NCBI GenBank assembly: GCA_023415335.1
Contig: JAEZLD010000089.1
Coordinates: 1-64,000 of the forward strand
Origin: Bacillota bacterium
GTDB lineage: Bacteria > Bacillota > Clostridia > Clostridiales > Caloramatoraceae
Direction of reading: 5' to 3'
Length of the DNA stretch: 64,000 bases
A program made the position numbers and the translations under genes. The notes beneath the pieces are model-generated. The model was not told where the DNA came from. It saw only the letters and a list, made by a program, of their open reading frames with translations, and did not search any database. Numbering within the stretch: the stretch's first letter is position 1; each line of letters begins with the position of its first letter. Positions 42,865 to 52,879 of the stretch are shown piece after piece.

Positions 42865-43826
42865 TGGTTTATACCTTCTATGACATCAATCTTTTCTAAA
42901 AGGAGCTTTATAGCCTGGTCGAGTGGTTCGTTTATAGTACAACCAGCAGCCCTTACATGACCGCCTCCTGAAAAGGCTTCAGCAATCCTTCTCACATCAG
43001 CCTTACCTTTAGACCTGAGACTTATCCGACAGGAGCCATTCTCCTTCTGCTTAGCCATAATACCTACCTCAGCAGAGTCTATATCTCGTGCATAATTAAC
43101 AAAATCCTCTGCATCCTCATCTGTTGCACCACAGCATTCAAGCATGCTTCTATCCATATATAGTACTGCAACCCTGCCTTCATGATATACCTTCAAGGTT
43201 CCAAGCACACAGGCAAGAAGCCTTGATTTGGCAATGCTTCTTTCGTCAAAAAGCCTTGAGGATATAGACGAAAAGTCTATGCCGGTTTTTAAAAGCTCCC
43301 CAGCAATATAGTGGGTTTCAGGACTTGTATTGGAATACCTGAAGCCTCCTGTGTCTGAAGCTATTGATGTATACAGGCACTGAGCTATGGTTTCGTTTAT
43401 GTGAACTCCCATATCAACTATAATGCCATACAGTATCTCTCCTACACTTGATGCATAAGGAAGAACCAGGTTTACCTCTCCGTAGTTATTATTAGTTATA
43501 TGGTGATCTATGTTAATGCAAAGACCAGAGTCCTCAATTATCCTTTTTAGTCCTCCGCATCTGTCTATGTCACCACAATCAAGTACTATCACATTTTCAT
43601 GCTTCCCCTCAGGGCTTGAAGAGTTTATATCTCCAAAGCCCGGTAGGTATGAATATTTTTTAGGAAGCTTATCGTCTATAAATACCTGGCACTTTTTCCC
43701 TAGCTGTCTTAAGGAATTGTAAAGGGAAAGGGCGGAGCCAATGGCGTCCCCATCAGGGGATACATGGGTTACAATAGAAAAGCAGTCTCCATTTTTAAGG
43801 CTCGAAACTATCCTCTCTCTATCCAT
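42861..43826 (-). CDS. nrnA: DHH-family phosphoesterase (NrnA-like)
   Basis: NrnA-type enzymes degrade short oligoribonucleotides and 3'-phosphoadenosine 5'-phosphate. The motifs are SPDGDAIGSAL, VLDCGD, NIDHHITNNNYG (the DHH) and the DHHA1 C-terminus FSGGGHVRAAGC. The length of 321 aa is normal. The start overlaps the rbfA stop by one base. The position rbfA-nrnA-truB is widespread in Firmicutes. Confidence 0.93.
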   Translation of the reverse strand: MDRERIVSSLKNGDCFSIVTHVSPDGDAIGSALSLYNSLRQLGKKCQVFIDDKLPKKYSYLPGFGDINSSSPEGKHENVIVLDCGDIDRCGGLKRIIEDSGLCINIDHHITNNNYGEVNLVLPYASSVGEILYGIIVDMGVHINETIAQCLYTSIASDTGGFRYSNTSPETHYIAGELLKTGIDFSSISSRLFDERSIAKSRLLACVLGTLKVYHEGRVAVLYMDRSMLECCGATDEDAEDFVNYARDIDSAEVGIMAKQKENGSCRISLRSKGKADVRRIAEAFSGGGHVRAAGCTINEPLDQAIKLLLEKIDVIEGINQ

Positions 43827-44173
43827 TATTCCTTGTTCACTTCCCTTAGAAGCTCTGATATGTGTATACCATGCTCTATGGAATTATCCAGTTCAAACAC
43901 GGGCTCAGGGATGTAGCGTATCTTTATATGATTTCCTACTTCCTTCCTTATAAATCCTGCTGCACTCTTAAGCCCTTCAATGCATTTAGCCTTCTCCTCG
44001 TCGTTTCCAAAAACACTTACATATACCTTGGCATATCTTAAGTCCCTTGTTACCTCTACTCCTGTAACAGATGTAAGTATTGGAATCCTGGGATCCTTCA
44101 GTTCATTTTGTATGATGTTGCCAATAATACGCTTCATTTCTTCGGATAGCCTGGATTTTCTGTCTATACTCAT
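43826..44173 (-). CDS. rbfA: 30S ribosome-binding factor RbfA
   Basis: A KH-like cold-shock factor needed for late 30S assembly and 16S 5' maturation. The 115 aa contain RLSEEMKRIIGNIIQNELKDPRI and VEVTRDLRYAKVYVSVFG, both characteristic. It follows infB by 11 nt. Confidence 0.96.
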   Translation of the reverse strand: MSIDRKSRLSEEMKRIIGNIIQNELKDPRIPILTSVTGVEVTRDLRYAKVYVSVFGNDEEKAKCIEGLKSAAGFIRKEVGNHIKIRYIPEPVFELDNSIEHGIHISELLREVNKE

Positions 44174-44184
44174 GCTAACACCTC

Positions 44185-46362
44185 TTAATCCCGTTTAACT
44201 TCTTGCATAGTGTAGCTTTCTATTATGTCACCTTCTTTAATATCGTTGAATCTCTCCAATGTTATACCACATTCATAGCCTGCAGCAACCTCTTTCACAT
44301 CATCCTTGAACCTCTTGAGAGAGCTTATGGAGCCTTCATAGATTACTACACCATTTCTAATAATTCTTACACTGTTATTCCTGTTTACCTTACCGTCATC
44401 AATATAGCAGCCTGCAATAGTTCCAATTGAAGATACCTTGAAGGTGGTTCTTACCGATATTCTTGCTGTAACAACCTCCTTGAATTCAGGATCAAGCATT
44501 CCCTTCATAGCTGCTGTAATGTCATCTATTGCATTATAAATAATTCTGTAGGTCTTTATATCTACCTGCTCTTTTTCAGCCATCTGCCTTGCCATATTGT
44601 CAGGCCTTACATTAAAGCCTATTATGATAGCATTAGATGCTGAAGCCAGCGTAACATCTGCCTCTGTTATAGCTCCTACACCACCGTGTATAACCCTAAC
44701 ATGTACCTCATCATTGGAAAGCTTTTCAAGGGATTGCTTTACAGCCTCTACAGAGCCCTGTACATCAGCTTTAACTACCAGATTCAAATCCTTTACCTTG
44801 CCCTCCTGTATCTGACTAAACAGGTCTTCCAAGGATACTCTGGCAGTGCTTGCATACTGCTCTGCTTTAGCCTTATCCCTTCTCAAATCGGCAATCTTTC
44901 TTGCGGTTTTGTCATCATCAACACAATAAAGTATATCTCCCGCATTAGGAACCTCAGACAATCCCTGAACCTCTACGGGAATGGATGGACCGGCCTTGAT
45001 TACCTTACGCCCTTTATCGTCTATCATTGCTCTGACTTTTCCAAATGCAGGTCCTGCTATTATTGAATCTCCAACCTTCAGCGTCCCCTTTTGTACAAGA
45101 ACTGTAGCTACAGGTCCTTTACCCTTATCAAGCTCTGCCTCAATTATTATTCCCTTGGCAGGTCTGTTTGGATTAGCCTTTAGCTCCTGCATTTCTGCTA
45201 CCAGCAGTACCATTTCCAGAAGGCTGTCGATACCCTCATTTGTCTTGGCTGAAACAGGAACACAGATGGTATCTCCACCCCAGTCCTCTGCAAGCAGTCC
45301 ATGCTCACTAAGCTCCTGCTTTACCCTGTCAGGGTTTGCACCGTGCTTATCCATTTTGTTGATTGCTACTATTATTGGAACATTCGCTGCCTTTGCATGG
45401 TTAATAGCTTCAATAGTCTGTGGCATTACTCCATCATCAGCTGCAACAACAAGTATGGCTATGTCCGTTGCTTGTGCTCCTCTTGCCCTCATTGCTGTAA
45501 AGGCTTCATGCCCAGGAGTGTCTAAGAATACTATCTCATTATCATTAATATTTACTGTATAGGCACCAATATGCTGGGTTATTCCTCCAGCTTCAGATGC
45601 AGTAACCCTTGCATGCCTTATAGCATCCAGGAGGGATGTCTTACCATGGTCAACGTGTCCCATAACTGTCACAACAGGAGGTCTCGACTTAAGCTTATCC
45701 TCTGGGTCCTCTATGTCATTTATAAGGATTTCCTCCTTCTCCCTTACAACCTCCTTCTCAACTAGTATGTTGTAGCTCTCTGCTATCTTTTCTGCTGTTT
45801 CAAAGGATATTTCATGGTTTATGGAGGCCATTATTCCTGACAGGAAAAGCTTCTTGATTACCTCTGCAACAGGTTTATTAATCTTCTGTGCAAAATCTCC
45901 TACTGTAATCATATCCGGAAGAATAATTTCTCCTAATTCTTCATGATGTTCTGCTCTCTGGGAATGTGTGTCATGGTTAAAGCTGGTCCGCTTTGTCTTG
46001 TCATTTCTTGATCTCTTCCTGTTTTTTTCATTTTTTCTAAAGGTACTATCCTGTTCCTGGATAACCTGTTCCTCATATATCTGCACTATGTTTTCCTCTG
46101 TGGGTGTTTTCCCGGGCTCCTTGTTGCTGTCAACTTCATCTGCTTTAGTTTCATTAGTCGCAGAAGGAACGGCACTCCCCTTCTTCTTTCCTTTTTTTAA
46201 ATCCTCTATAAATTCCATTACTATGTTTGCTTCTTCACCTTCTATAACGCTCATGTGGTTCTTGGCCGTTATGCCAAATTCGCTTTTGATTAATTCTATC
46301 AATTCTTTACTTGACATATTCTCCTGTTTGGCCAATTCATATATTCTAATCTTTGTTGTCAT
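44185..46362 (-). CDS. infB: Translation initiation factor IF-2
   Basis: IF-2 is the GTPase that brings initiator tRNA to the 30S subunit. The N-terminal IF2 helical domain ([22 protein letters not shown]) is followed by a charged linker, then the G domain: [12 protein letters not shown] (G1), [15 protein letters not shown] (G3) and NKMDK (G4), and domains II-IV. The 725-aa length is typical. The ATG at 46362 follows GGGGGTG; a GTG three codons earlier lies within that site. It overlaps the ylxQ end by 17 nt. Confidence 0.98.
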   Translation of the reverse strand: MTTKIRIYELAKQENMSSKELIELIKSEFGITAKNHMSVIEGEEANIVMEFIEDLKKGKKKGSAVPSATNETKADEVDSNKEPGKTPTEENIVQIYEEQVIQEQDSTFRKNEKNRKRSRNDKTKRTSFNHDTHSQRAEHHEELGEIILPDMITVGDFAQKINKPVAEVIKKLFLSGIMASINHEISFETAEKIAESYNILVEKEVVREKEEILINDIEDPEDKLKSRPPVVTVMGHVDHGKTSLLDAIRHARVTASEAGGITQHIGAYTVNINDNEIVFLDTPGHEAFTAMRARGAQATDIAILVVAADDGVMPQTIEAINHAKAANVPIIVAINKMDKHGANPDRVKQELSEHGLLAEDWGGDTICVPVSAKTNEGIDSLLEMVLLVAEMQELKANPNRPAKGIIIEAELDKGKGPVATVLVQKGTLKVGDSIIAGPAFGKVRAMIDDKGRKVIKAGPSIPVEVQGLSEVPNAGDILYCVDDDKTARKIADLRRDKAKAEQYASTARVSLEDLFSQIQEGKVKDLNLVVKADVQGSVEAVKQSLEKLSNDEVHVRVIHGGVGAITEADVTLASASNAIIIGFNVRPDNMARQMAEKEQVDIKTYRIIYNAIDDITAAMKGMLDPEFKEVVTARISVRTTFKVSSIGTIAGCYIDDGKVNRNNSVRIIRNGVVIYEGSISSLKRFKDDVKEVAAGYECGITLERFNDIKEGDIIESYTMQEVKRD

Positions 46363-46681
46363 TACTTTCACCCCCGTTTTGATTGTTTAGCTTACTAAGA
46401 AACCCCTTGGACAGATTTCCATCACGTATGGAAATCACTGCTCTTTCTCCTTTTCCGATTGAGCCTCCAAGGCCTTCCTTAGTACCGAAATATATATATT
46501 CAACGCTATGATGCTTTGCCATGTTCTCAAAGCGTTTCCTTGTGTTTTCACTGCAATCCTCCGCAATTACAAGAAGCTTGCAGTAATGTTTCTTTATGTC
46601 TCTCTCTACAGTGTCATCTCCTGAGGATATAAGCCCTGACTTTTGAATTAGGCCTAGAAATGAATAAATTTTATCTTGCAT
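46346..46681 (-). CDS. ylxQ: L7Ae-like RNA-binding protein YlxQ
   Basis: A small L7Ae/L30e-family protein predicted to bind kink-turn RNA, always found in the nusA-infB operon. [26 protein letters not shown] and [17 protein letters not shown] fit the fold. ATG 46681 is preferred to the GTG at 46693. It overlaps rnpM by 11 nt and infB by 17 nt. The exact role is unknown. Confidence 0.9.
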   Translation of the reverse strand: MQDKIYSFLGLIQKSGLISSGDDTVERDIKKHYCKLLVIAEDCSENTRKRFENMAKHHSVEYIYFGTKEGLGGSIGKGERAVISIRDGNLSKGFLSKLNNQNGGESNDNKD

Positions 46682-46940
46682 TGTTAAGCTCACTTCTCAG
46701 CTTATCATATATCTGATCATCTATCTTTGTTTCAAAGCTTTTCTCAAATCGTCTGGCTTTTATAGCCTTTTCCAGACATTCAGAGTTTCTGCATATATAG
46801 GCTCCTCTTCCCTGAGCCTTTCCCTTAAGGTCAATGCTTATTTCTCCATCTGTTCCCTTAACTACCCTGATAAGCTCTTTTTTAGGCTTCATTTCCTGGC
46901 AGCCAAGGCACATCCTCTGTGGAATTTTCTTAGGCTTCAT
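46671..46940 (-). CDS. rnpM: YlxR / RNase P modulator RnpM
   Basis: An 89-aa protein with the YlxR signature RMCLGCQEMKPKKELIRVV and GRGAYICRNSECL. Recent work on the family describes binding to RNase P RNA; I rely on that for the name. It overlaps nusA by 11 nt and sits in the standard operon position. Confidence 0.92.
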   Translation of the reverse strand: MKPKKIPQRMCLGCQEMKPKKELIRVVKGTDGEISIDLKGKAQGRGAYICRNSECLEKAIKARRFEKSFETKIDDQIYDKLRSELNNAR

Positions 46941-48006
46941 TACCTTCCTCTCCTTCTGTAGCTTCCTCTTCAGCTGATGCGGCCTGGCTCTGGCTCTTTA
47001 TGTCTATCTTCCAGCCTGTTAGCTTTGCAGCAAGCCTGGCATTCTGTCCTTCCTTTCCTATGGCAAGTGAAAGCTGGAAATCAGGAACTACTACCCTTGC
47101 ACTCTTTTCCTCCTCATTAACCCTTACACTGACCACCTTGGCCGGGCTAAGTGCATTGGCTATAAATACCTCAGGGTCCTTATCCCATTTTACTATATCA
47201 ATCTTCTCTCCCTTAAGCTCAGTAACTACGTTCTGTACCCTGGCGCCTCTTGGTCCTACACAGGCACCTGTTGCATCCACATCCTCATTCTTGGAAAATA
47301 CTGCAATTTTAGTCCTTGAGCCTGCCTCTCTGGATATGCTCTTTATCTCCACGGTTCCATCGAATATTTCGGGAACCTCCAGTTCAAACAGCCTTTTAAC
47401 TAGTCCTGGATGTGTTCTGGATATGAGTATGTTAGGTCCCTTGGTGGTCCACTTGACCTCAACCACAAAGAATTTTAGCATGTCTCCGTGGTTGTACTCC
47501 TCTCCGTTCATCTGTTCAGATGGAGTAAGCATTGCCTCCATTCTTCCTAAATCCACCAGCACACTTTGCTTTTCCTTTTTCTGTACTACACCAGTAATAA
47601 GGTCGTTTTCTTTTTCCACATATTCCTTATATACTATCTGTCTTTCTGCTTCCCTGATCTTTTGTACTACATTCTGCTTTACATTCTGGGCTGCAACTCT
47701 TCCAAAATCCTTTGTTGCAATTTCAATGTCTACAGTATCTCCTATTTCATAGGACACGTTAATATGTTTTGCATCTTCAAGACTTATTTCCAAGTTCTCG
47801 TCCTGCACCTCTTCGGCAACCGTCTTTTGGGCATATATATGTATATCCCCTGTATTTCTGTTTACAATAACTTTAGTGTTAATTCCATAGTTTTTCTTAT
47901 AAGCGGCTGCCAGTGAGGATTCAAGGGCTCCAAATACCAATTCCTTGTCTATGCCCTTTTCCTTAACAATCTCTCCTAAAGCCTCGATTAACTCACCCGC
48001 ATTCAT
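46930..48006 (-). CDS. nusA: Transcription termination/antitermination factor NusA
   Basis: NusA binds RNA polymerase and influences pausing and termination. The N-terminal domain, the S1 domain (DLITGVVQKKEKQSVLVDLGRMEAMLTPSEQ), KH1 (CVGPRGARVQNVVTELKGEKIDIV) and KH2 (AIGKEGQNARLAAKLTGWKIDIKS) are all present. The acidic C-terminus ends soon after KH2, as in Gram-positives (358 aa). The start is 2 nt after rimP. Confidence 0.97.
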   Translation of the reverse strand: MNAGELIEALGEIVKEKGIDKELVFGALESSLAAAYKKNYGINTKVIVNRNTGDIHIYAQKTVAEEVQDENLEISLEDAKHINVSYEIGDTVDIEIATKDFGRVAAQNVKQNVVQKIREAERQIVYKEYVEKENDLITGVVQKKEKQSVLVDLGRMEAMLTPSEQMNGEEYNHGDMLKFFVVEVKWTTKGPNILISRTHPGLVKRLFELEVPEIFDGTVEIKSISREAGSRTKIAVFSKNEDVDATGACVGPRGARVQNVVTELKGEKIDIVKWDKDPEVFIANALSPAKVVSVRVNEEEKSARVVVPDFQLSLAIGKEGQNARLAAKLTGWKIDIKSQSQAASAEEEATEGEEGNEA

Positions 48007-48008
48007 TT

Positions 48009-48476
48009 TTAAACCTCCTGTTTTTCATTTAATCTTACAGATAATACCTTTTCTCTTTCAATAGGAATCAACTGACCCTTTACATTAATCATTATTTTGC
48101 CGTCTTCAAGCCCTATAAGCTTTCCAACGAACTCTGTTTTATCCCTTACCTTGGAGTCCAGCATCATATGTACCTGACTTCCCTTATACCTTTCAAAGTC
48201 TTCATCCTTTTTTATCAGCCTGTCTGGACCCGGAGAGGATACCTCAAAATAATCTACCAGCCCCTCAGGAAGTACATCATCGATTTTTTCATTTAATGGT
48301 TTTGTTACGTTCACACAATCCTCCATGCTCACGCCACCTTCTTTATCAATGTACACCCTCAGATACCATTCACCTTCTTCCTCAACGAGTTCAGCACCTA
48401 CAAGCTGGCAGCCATACTGCACTGCTATAGGCTCTGCCAGCTCCTCAACATTCTTCTCTATATTAAACTTATCCAT
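48009..48476 (-). CDS. rimP: Ribosome maturation factor RimP
   Basis: RimP aids 30S assembly around S12. The N-terminal half includes LRVYIDKEGGVSMEDC and VTKPLNEKIDD, and the C-terminal half VSSPGPDRLIKK, both family marks. 155 aa. It is first of the rimP-nusA-rnpM-ylxQ-infB-rbfA-nrnA-truB-ribF operon. Confidence 0.96.
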   Translation of the reverse strand: MDKFNIEKNVEELAEPIAVQYGCQLVGAELVEEEGEWYLRVYIDKEGGVSMEDCVNVTKPLNEKIDDVLPEGLVDYFEVSSPGPDRLIKKDEDFERYKGSQVHMMLDSKVRDKTEFVGKLIGLEDGKIMINVKGQLIPIEREKVLSVRLNEKQEV

Positions 48477-48533
48477 ATTATGGCCTCCTTAATCCTTTTT
48501 TCTATTATTTGTATTAATTGAGGAGTTATACTG

Positions 48534-48568
48534 CTGCAAAAGCAAAGAGTGGGTAATCCCACTCTTTG
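48534..48568 (-). terminator. Terminator between ispG and rimP
   Basis: CAAAGAGTGGG-ATTA-CCCACTCTTTG, perfect 11-bp stem, then CTTTTGC on the minus strand. It separates the isoprenoid operon from the rimP operon. Confidence 0.88.
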
Positions 48569-48648
48569 TCAAAATCACATATTAAGCACCTAATTTAAAG
48601 TATACCAAACATTACATTATTTTGCAAGGTATACGGTAAGTAGCTATG

Positions 48649-49698
48649 TTATAATTCTTCTATTTCCTTTAACAGTTCTTCAAGAAGCCTATCCTCCGGT
48701 ACCTTTTTAACTATTCTACCCTTTTTAAATATAAGGCCCTCTCCCTTTCCTCCAGCAATACCTATATCAGCCTCTCTTGCTTCTCCAGGTCCATTAACTG
48801 CGCAGCCCATTACAGCTACCTTTATGGGCTTTTTCACATCCTTCAGTGCCTCCTCCGCCTTTTTAGCAAGCTCTATAAGGTTTATGCTTGTTCTTCCACA
48901 GGTAGGACAGGATACAAACTCTACCCCTTCCTTAATGTAGCCGCAGGCTTTTAATATCTCCTTTCCTGCTTTTATTTCCTCAAGAGGGCTGTCTGTAAGG
49001 GATACCCTTATGGTATCACCTATCCCCTCACAAAGCAGGGTCCCTATGCCAACTGCGGATTTTATGGTTCCTGAATAGGCTGTTCCTGCTTCAGTAACTC
49101 CAAGATGTAGTGGATAATCACATCTTTCTGATAAAATTCTATAGCCTTCTATGTTCTCCACCACATTGGAGGATTTAATAGATATTACTATTTTATTAAA
49201 ACCATATTTCTCAAGTATATGCACATGGCCCATGGCACTTTCAACCAACGCCTCAGGAGATGGCCTTCCGTATTTTTCAAGAAGCTTTTTTTCAACTGAG
49301 CCAGAATTAACCCCTACCCTGATAGGTATATCATAGCCCTGGGCTGCCTTGACAATCTCCCTTACCCTATCTTCATTACCTATGTTTCCTGGGTTTATTC
49401 TTAAGGCATCCACACCGTTTTCTATAGACTTAAGTGCCAGCTTGTAGTCAAAATGTATGTCTGCTACAAGTGGTATGGATATTCCTCCTTTTATCTTCTT
49501 AATGGCCTCTGCTGCCTGCATGTCAGGCACAGCACATCTTATAAGCTGACAACCTGCCTCTTCTAATGCCTTAATCTGTCCTATAGTGCTTTCGTAATCC
49601 CTTGTGTCTGTATTGGTCATGGACTGTAATACTACAGGATTGCCTCCTCCTATATACAGCTGCCCAACCTTTACCGGCTTAGTTACTTTCCTTTCCAT
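48649..49698 (-). CDS. ispG: 4-hydroxy-3-methylbut-2-enyl diphosphate synthase
   Basis: IspG is the penultimate enzyme of the MEP pathway and needs a 4Fe-4S cluster. The N-terminal TIM-barrel (LQSMTNTDTRDYEST, PLVADIHFDYKLAL) is followed by the cluster ligands CPTCGRTSINL and MGCAVNGPGEA. At 349 aa it is the normal bacterial form. It is 15 nt after rseP and co-operonic with dxr, two enzymes of the same pathway. Confidence 0.97.
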   Translation of the reverse strand: MERKVTKPVKVGQLYIGGGNPVVLQSMTNTDTRDYESTIGQIKALEEAGCQLIRCAVPDMQAAEAIKKIKGGISIPLVADIHFDYKLALKSIENGVDALRINPGNIGNEDRVREIVKAAQGYDIPIRVGVNSGSVEKKLLEKYGRPSPEALVESAMGHVHILEKYGFNKIVISIKSSNVVENIEGYRILSERCDYPLHLGVTEAGTAYSGTIKSAVGIGTLLCEGIGDTIRVSLTDSPLEEIKAGKEILKACGYIKEGVEFVSCPTCGRTSINLIELAKKAEEALKDVKKPIKVAVMGCAVNGPGEAREADIGIAGGKGEGLIFKKGRIVKKVPEDRLLEELLKEIEEL

Positions 49699-49712
49699 CT
49701 GATCACCTTACT

Positions 49713-50726
49713 CTATCTTATGAAAATATCCTTATAGGTTACTAGAACAACAAACGCCATTAATATGCTGAAGCCTATAAGATTTATGATTCCTACCTTA
49801 TTGTCGTCAATTTTCTTTCCTCTTATAGCCTCTATAAGCAATATTATTACCCATCCTCCATCTAATGCCGGGAAGGGTATAAGGTTCATAACCCCAAGAT
49901 TTATACTTAAAAAGCCTGCAAAGAACAATAATGTCCATATTCCTGCCTGAGCTGCCTGACCTGACATCTTTACAATAGCAACAGGACCGCCAACATCATT
50001 TAAGGATACATTTCCTTTAAATGCACCTGCCAGATATACTACAAGCTCCTTTATTGAGGTACCTGTGTACATTACTCCGTTCTTTAACGAACCTATAATA
50101 TTACCCTTCTCATAGCCATAAGTTATTCCTATCATAAATCTTTCCTGTTCTTTATCATAAACAGGCTTAACTGGTAGCTTAATGGTTTCGCCGCTTCTCT
50201 CTACTGTAAGAGTAATTTCCTGTCCCTCACTTTTATCAATATAGCTGCTTAAATCCTCATATTCCTTTATTCTGGTATCATCTGCGTAGACAATCCTATC
50301 ACCAACCTGAAGTCCTGCCTGCTGCGCAGGATAATTAGCTTCCAGGCCTCCAATGACGGGTTTTATAATGCCCATATTCATGCAGTAAAAGAAGAAAAGC
50401 AGCACAGCCAATACGAAATTCATAAATGGCCCGGCAATTATTATTGATAGCTTCTTCCATGGATTCTGATTACAGAAGGCTCTAGGGTCGGTGGATTCAT
50501 CATCCTCCCCCAGCATCTTTACATATCCCCCTATTGGAAAAAGTCTTACTGAGTACTTTGTTTCACCCTTTGTAAATCCAAAAAGTTTGGGTCCCATTCC
50601 AAAGGCAAATTCCAAGACCGGAACCCCTGCCGCCTTTGCCATTGTAAAATGACCAAGCTCATGGCCTATTATTAACAATCCAAAGACAAAAAGAGCAGCT
50701 AATATGGTTATTAATGTACTTGTCAT
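49713..50726 (-). CDS. rseP: Site-2 intramembrane zinc protease RseP/RasP
   Basis: A membrane metalloprotease that cuts anti-sigma factors and signal peptides inside the membrane. The zinc motif HELGH lies in the first helix (IIGHELGHFTMAKAAG), the third ligand in LIPFPALDGGW, and a PDZ domain (about 115-190) in between (GLQVGDRIVYADDTRI). ATG 50726 follows GGAAGGTGG. Its partner substrates are not in this window. Confidence 0.94.
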   Translation of the reverse strand: MTSTLITILAALFVFGLLIIGHELGHFTMAKAAGVPVLEFAFGMGPKLFGFTKGETKYSVRLFPIGGYVKMLGEDDESTDPRAFCNQNPWKKLSIIIAGPFMNFVLAVLLFFFYCMNMGIIKPVIGGLEANYPAQQAGLQVGDRIVYADDTRIKEYEDLSSYIDKSEGQEITLTVERSGETIKLPVKPVYDKEQERFMIGITYGYEKGNIIGSLKNGVMYTGTSIKELVVYLAGAFKGNVSLNDVGGPVAIVKMSGQAAQAGIWTLLFFAGFLSINLGVMNLIPFPALDGGWVIILLIEAIRGKKIDDNKVGIINLIGFSILMAFVVLVTYKDIFIR

Positions 50727-50737
50727 ATTCCACCTTC

Positions 50738-51889
50738 CTATTCTATAATACTGGTTACGTATTCCCTGGCCCATTTATCAGCAGCTAATATTTCCTCCAG
50801 GGTAATTTCGTTTACATTTTTATGCACATCCATTGTCTGCTTTACTGCTTCATTTATTTCAAGAAAACTGATTTTCCCATCAAGGAACTTCATTACTGCA
50901 ACCTCGTTTGCTGCATTCATTACTGCTGGAAGCGTTCCTCCTTCTCTTCCAGCCCTATAGCCCATATCCAAAGCCTTAAAGGTTTTCCTTTCAGGCTGCT
51001 CAAATGTAAGTGCATTAAGGCTTGCCAAATCAAGGTATCCTATGGATGAATCCTTTCTTTCCGGATAATCCATGGCATACTGTATAGGATGCCTCATATC
51101 AGTATTACTCATCTGAGCTATTATTGAACCATCTACATATTCCACCATAGAATGGATTATACTTTGAGGATGTACGATAACATCAATTTTATCATAATCC
51201 ATTTTAAATAACCAGTGGGCCTCTATAACCTCCAACGCTTTATTCATAAGAGTAGCTGAATCTATGGATATCTTAGGACCCATATTCCATCTTGGATGCT
51301 TTAGGGCCTCCTTAGGTGTTATGTCCCTTAGTTCCTCCAGTGTCTTCCCCCTGAACGGTCCTCCTGAGGCTGTAAGTATAAGCCTTTTTACCTCCGACTG
51401 ACTTTTGTTACCCTTAAGACATTGGAAAAGGGCACAATGCTCACTGTCTACAGGTATTATAGAAGAGGTGCTTTTTTCCAATTCCCTATATACTATCTCC
51501 CCACCTGCTACAAGTGTTTCCTTGTTAGCCAGTGCAATGACCTTTCCTGCTCTTATACCTGCAATGGTAGGTCTGAGGCCTATCATTCCAACCATAGAGG
51601 TAACGAGTATATCCACCTCAGGCAGAGATGCTGCATACTCTAAGCCTTCCATTCCTGTAAGAACCTTTGTTGAACTTCCCTTGAGAAGCTCCTGCAGCTC
51701 TGCAGCATGTGTGGTATCATAAAGTATCACAAACCTTGGAGAGAACTCCAATGCCTGCTTATATAATTCTCTGTAGCTGTTGTTTGCCGCTAAGGCTATT
51801 ATACTATAGGATTCCCTTCTTCCTCTGATTATGTCCAGTGTTTGTTGTCCTATGGATCCAGTGGATCCAAGAATGCATATGTTTTTCAT
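50738..51889 (-). CDS. dxr: 1-deoxy-D-xylulose 5-phosphate reductoisomerase
   Basis: Dxr converts DXP to MEP using NADPH, the committed step of the MEP pathway. The NADPH fold is ILGSTGSIGQQTLDII, and VDSEHCALFQCL, TASGGPFRG, HPRWNMGPKISIDSATLMNK are the catalytic and metal-binding blocks. 383 aa. The ATG at 51889 overlaps the upstream permease gene by 4 bases; 29 in-frame codons upstream are not family-like. Confidence 0.97.
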   Translation of the reverse strand: MKNICILGSTGSIGQQTLDIIRGRRESYSIIALAANNSYRELYKQALEFSPRFVILYDTTHAAELQELLKGSSTKVLTGMEGLEYAASLPEVDILVTSMVGMIGLRPTIAGIRAGKVIALANKETLVAGGEIVYRELEKSTSSIIPVDSEHCALFQCLKGNKSQSEVKRLILTASGGPFRGKTLEELRDITPKEALKHPRWNMGPKISIDSATLMNKALEVIEAHWLFKMDYDKIDVIVHPQSIIHSMVEYVDGSIIAQMSNTDMRHPIQYAMDYPERKDSSIGYLDLASLNALTFEQPERKTFKALDMGYRAGREGGTLPAVMNAANEVAVMKFLDGKISFLEINEAVKQTMDVHKNVNEITLEEILAADKWAREYVTSIIE

Positions 51890-52875
51890 ATTAGAAGCCT
51901 CTTTCTTCTTTCGAAATTTACATCCAGGAGTTCTTGCATAAACAGCACTAATACGGGGCCTAGAATAACTCCCCATGCACCATAGATCATAACCCCTGTA
52001 TAAAGTGAAAACAGTGTGGTAACAGGATGTACCTGCAGACTTCCGCCTACATATTTTACCTCCATCAGCTGCCTTATTACCCCGGTAAGTACAAAAAGTA
52101 CCACTAGTCCTATAGAAAGGAATACATCTCCATTAAAGAAGGCATATATGCACCAAGGTATGAATAACATACCCGGACCTACTATAGGTAATATATCAAG
52201 TATACCACAAATTATTCCAACAGTTAACGGATCTTTAACTCCCAGAAGGAACAATCCCAACATTGTTGCCAGGGTAGTAGCACCTATAAGCACCATCTCT
52301 ACATTAATTACATTTCGCAGCTTGATTATACCTCTTTTAAGCGGAACATATATACTTGTAGGAAGTAAGCCCCTTAGCATAGACAATATTCTATACAAAT
52401 CCATACTCAGATATATAGTTATTATTGAGGTTAACAGCAGGTTTATGACACCGCTTATTGTATTCAATACTGTATTTATTAGTTTTTCCTTATACGATAG
52501 TATAAATTCCTCCACCTGCATTAATATTCCATCATAATTTAATGCTTTATTATTCAGAAATTTCAGTTTATCGCTTATTAACCCGGCTGTTTGCGGCACC
52601 CGTGAAACAAACCACAGCAGCTGTTCATATATATAGCTTGACATATAAAATATAACAAAAGCAATTATTACAAGCAATATGACAAAACCCAAAAGCACAC
52701 TTAATTTTCTTGTGATTCCAGCCTTGCACAGAAGCCTTACGATTGGTTCAAGAACAAATGTAAGCAATACTGCTGCAACAAATGGGGATAAAAAAATAAG
52801 GCATAGCTTAAGAAGCAGCACGGCAACTCCTATCCATGCCATTATCTTAAGCATATCCCTGATTTTTTTGTCCAT
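51886..52875 (-). CDS. AI-2E family membrane permease (YtvI-like)
   Basis: A protein of 329 aa with about seven or eight transmembrane helices. Family marks are SIITIYLSMDLYRI, GVKDPLTVGIICGILDILPIVGPG and GGSLQVHPVTTLFSLYTGVMIYGAWGVILGPVL. The AI-2E family includes autoinducer exporters, Na+/H+ antiporters and the sporulation protein YtvI; I cannot choose. It lies between cdsA and dxr, overlapping dxr by 4 bases, which is not the usual order and suggests a local insertion. Confidence 0.85.
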   Translation of the reverse strand: MDKKIRDMLKIMAWIGVAVLLLKLCLIFLSPFVAAVLLTFVLEPIVRLLCKAGITRKLSVLLGFVILLVIIAFVIFYMSSYIYEQLLWFVSRVPQTAGLISDKLKFLNNKALNYDGILMQVEEFILSYKEKLINTVLNTISGVINLLLTSIITIYLSMDLYRILSMLRGLLPTSIYVPLKRGIIKLRNVINVEMVLIGATTLATMLGLFLLGVKDPLTVGIICGILDILPIVGPGMLFIPWCIYAFFNGDVFLSIGLVVLFVLTGVIRQLMEVKYVGGSLQVHPVTTLFSLYTGVMIYGAWGVILGPVLVLFMQELLDVNFERRKRLLI

Positions 52876-52879
52876 AAAA

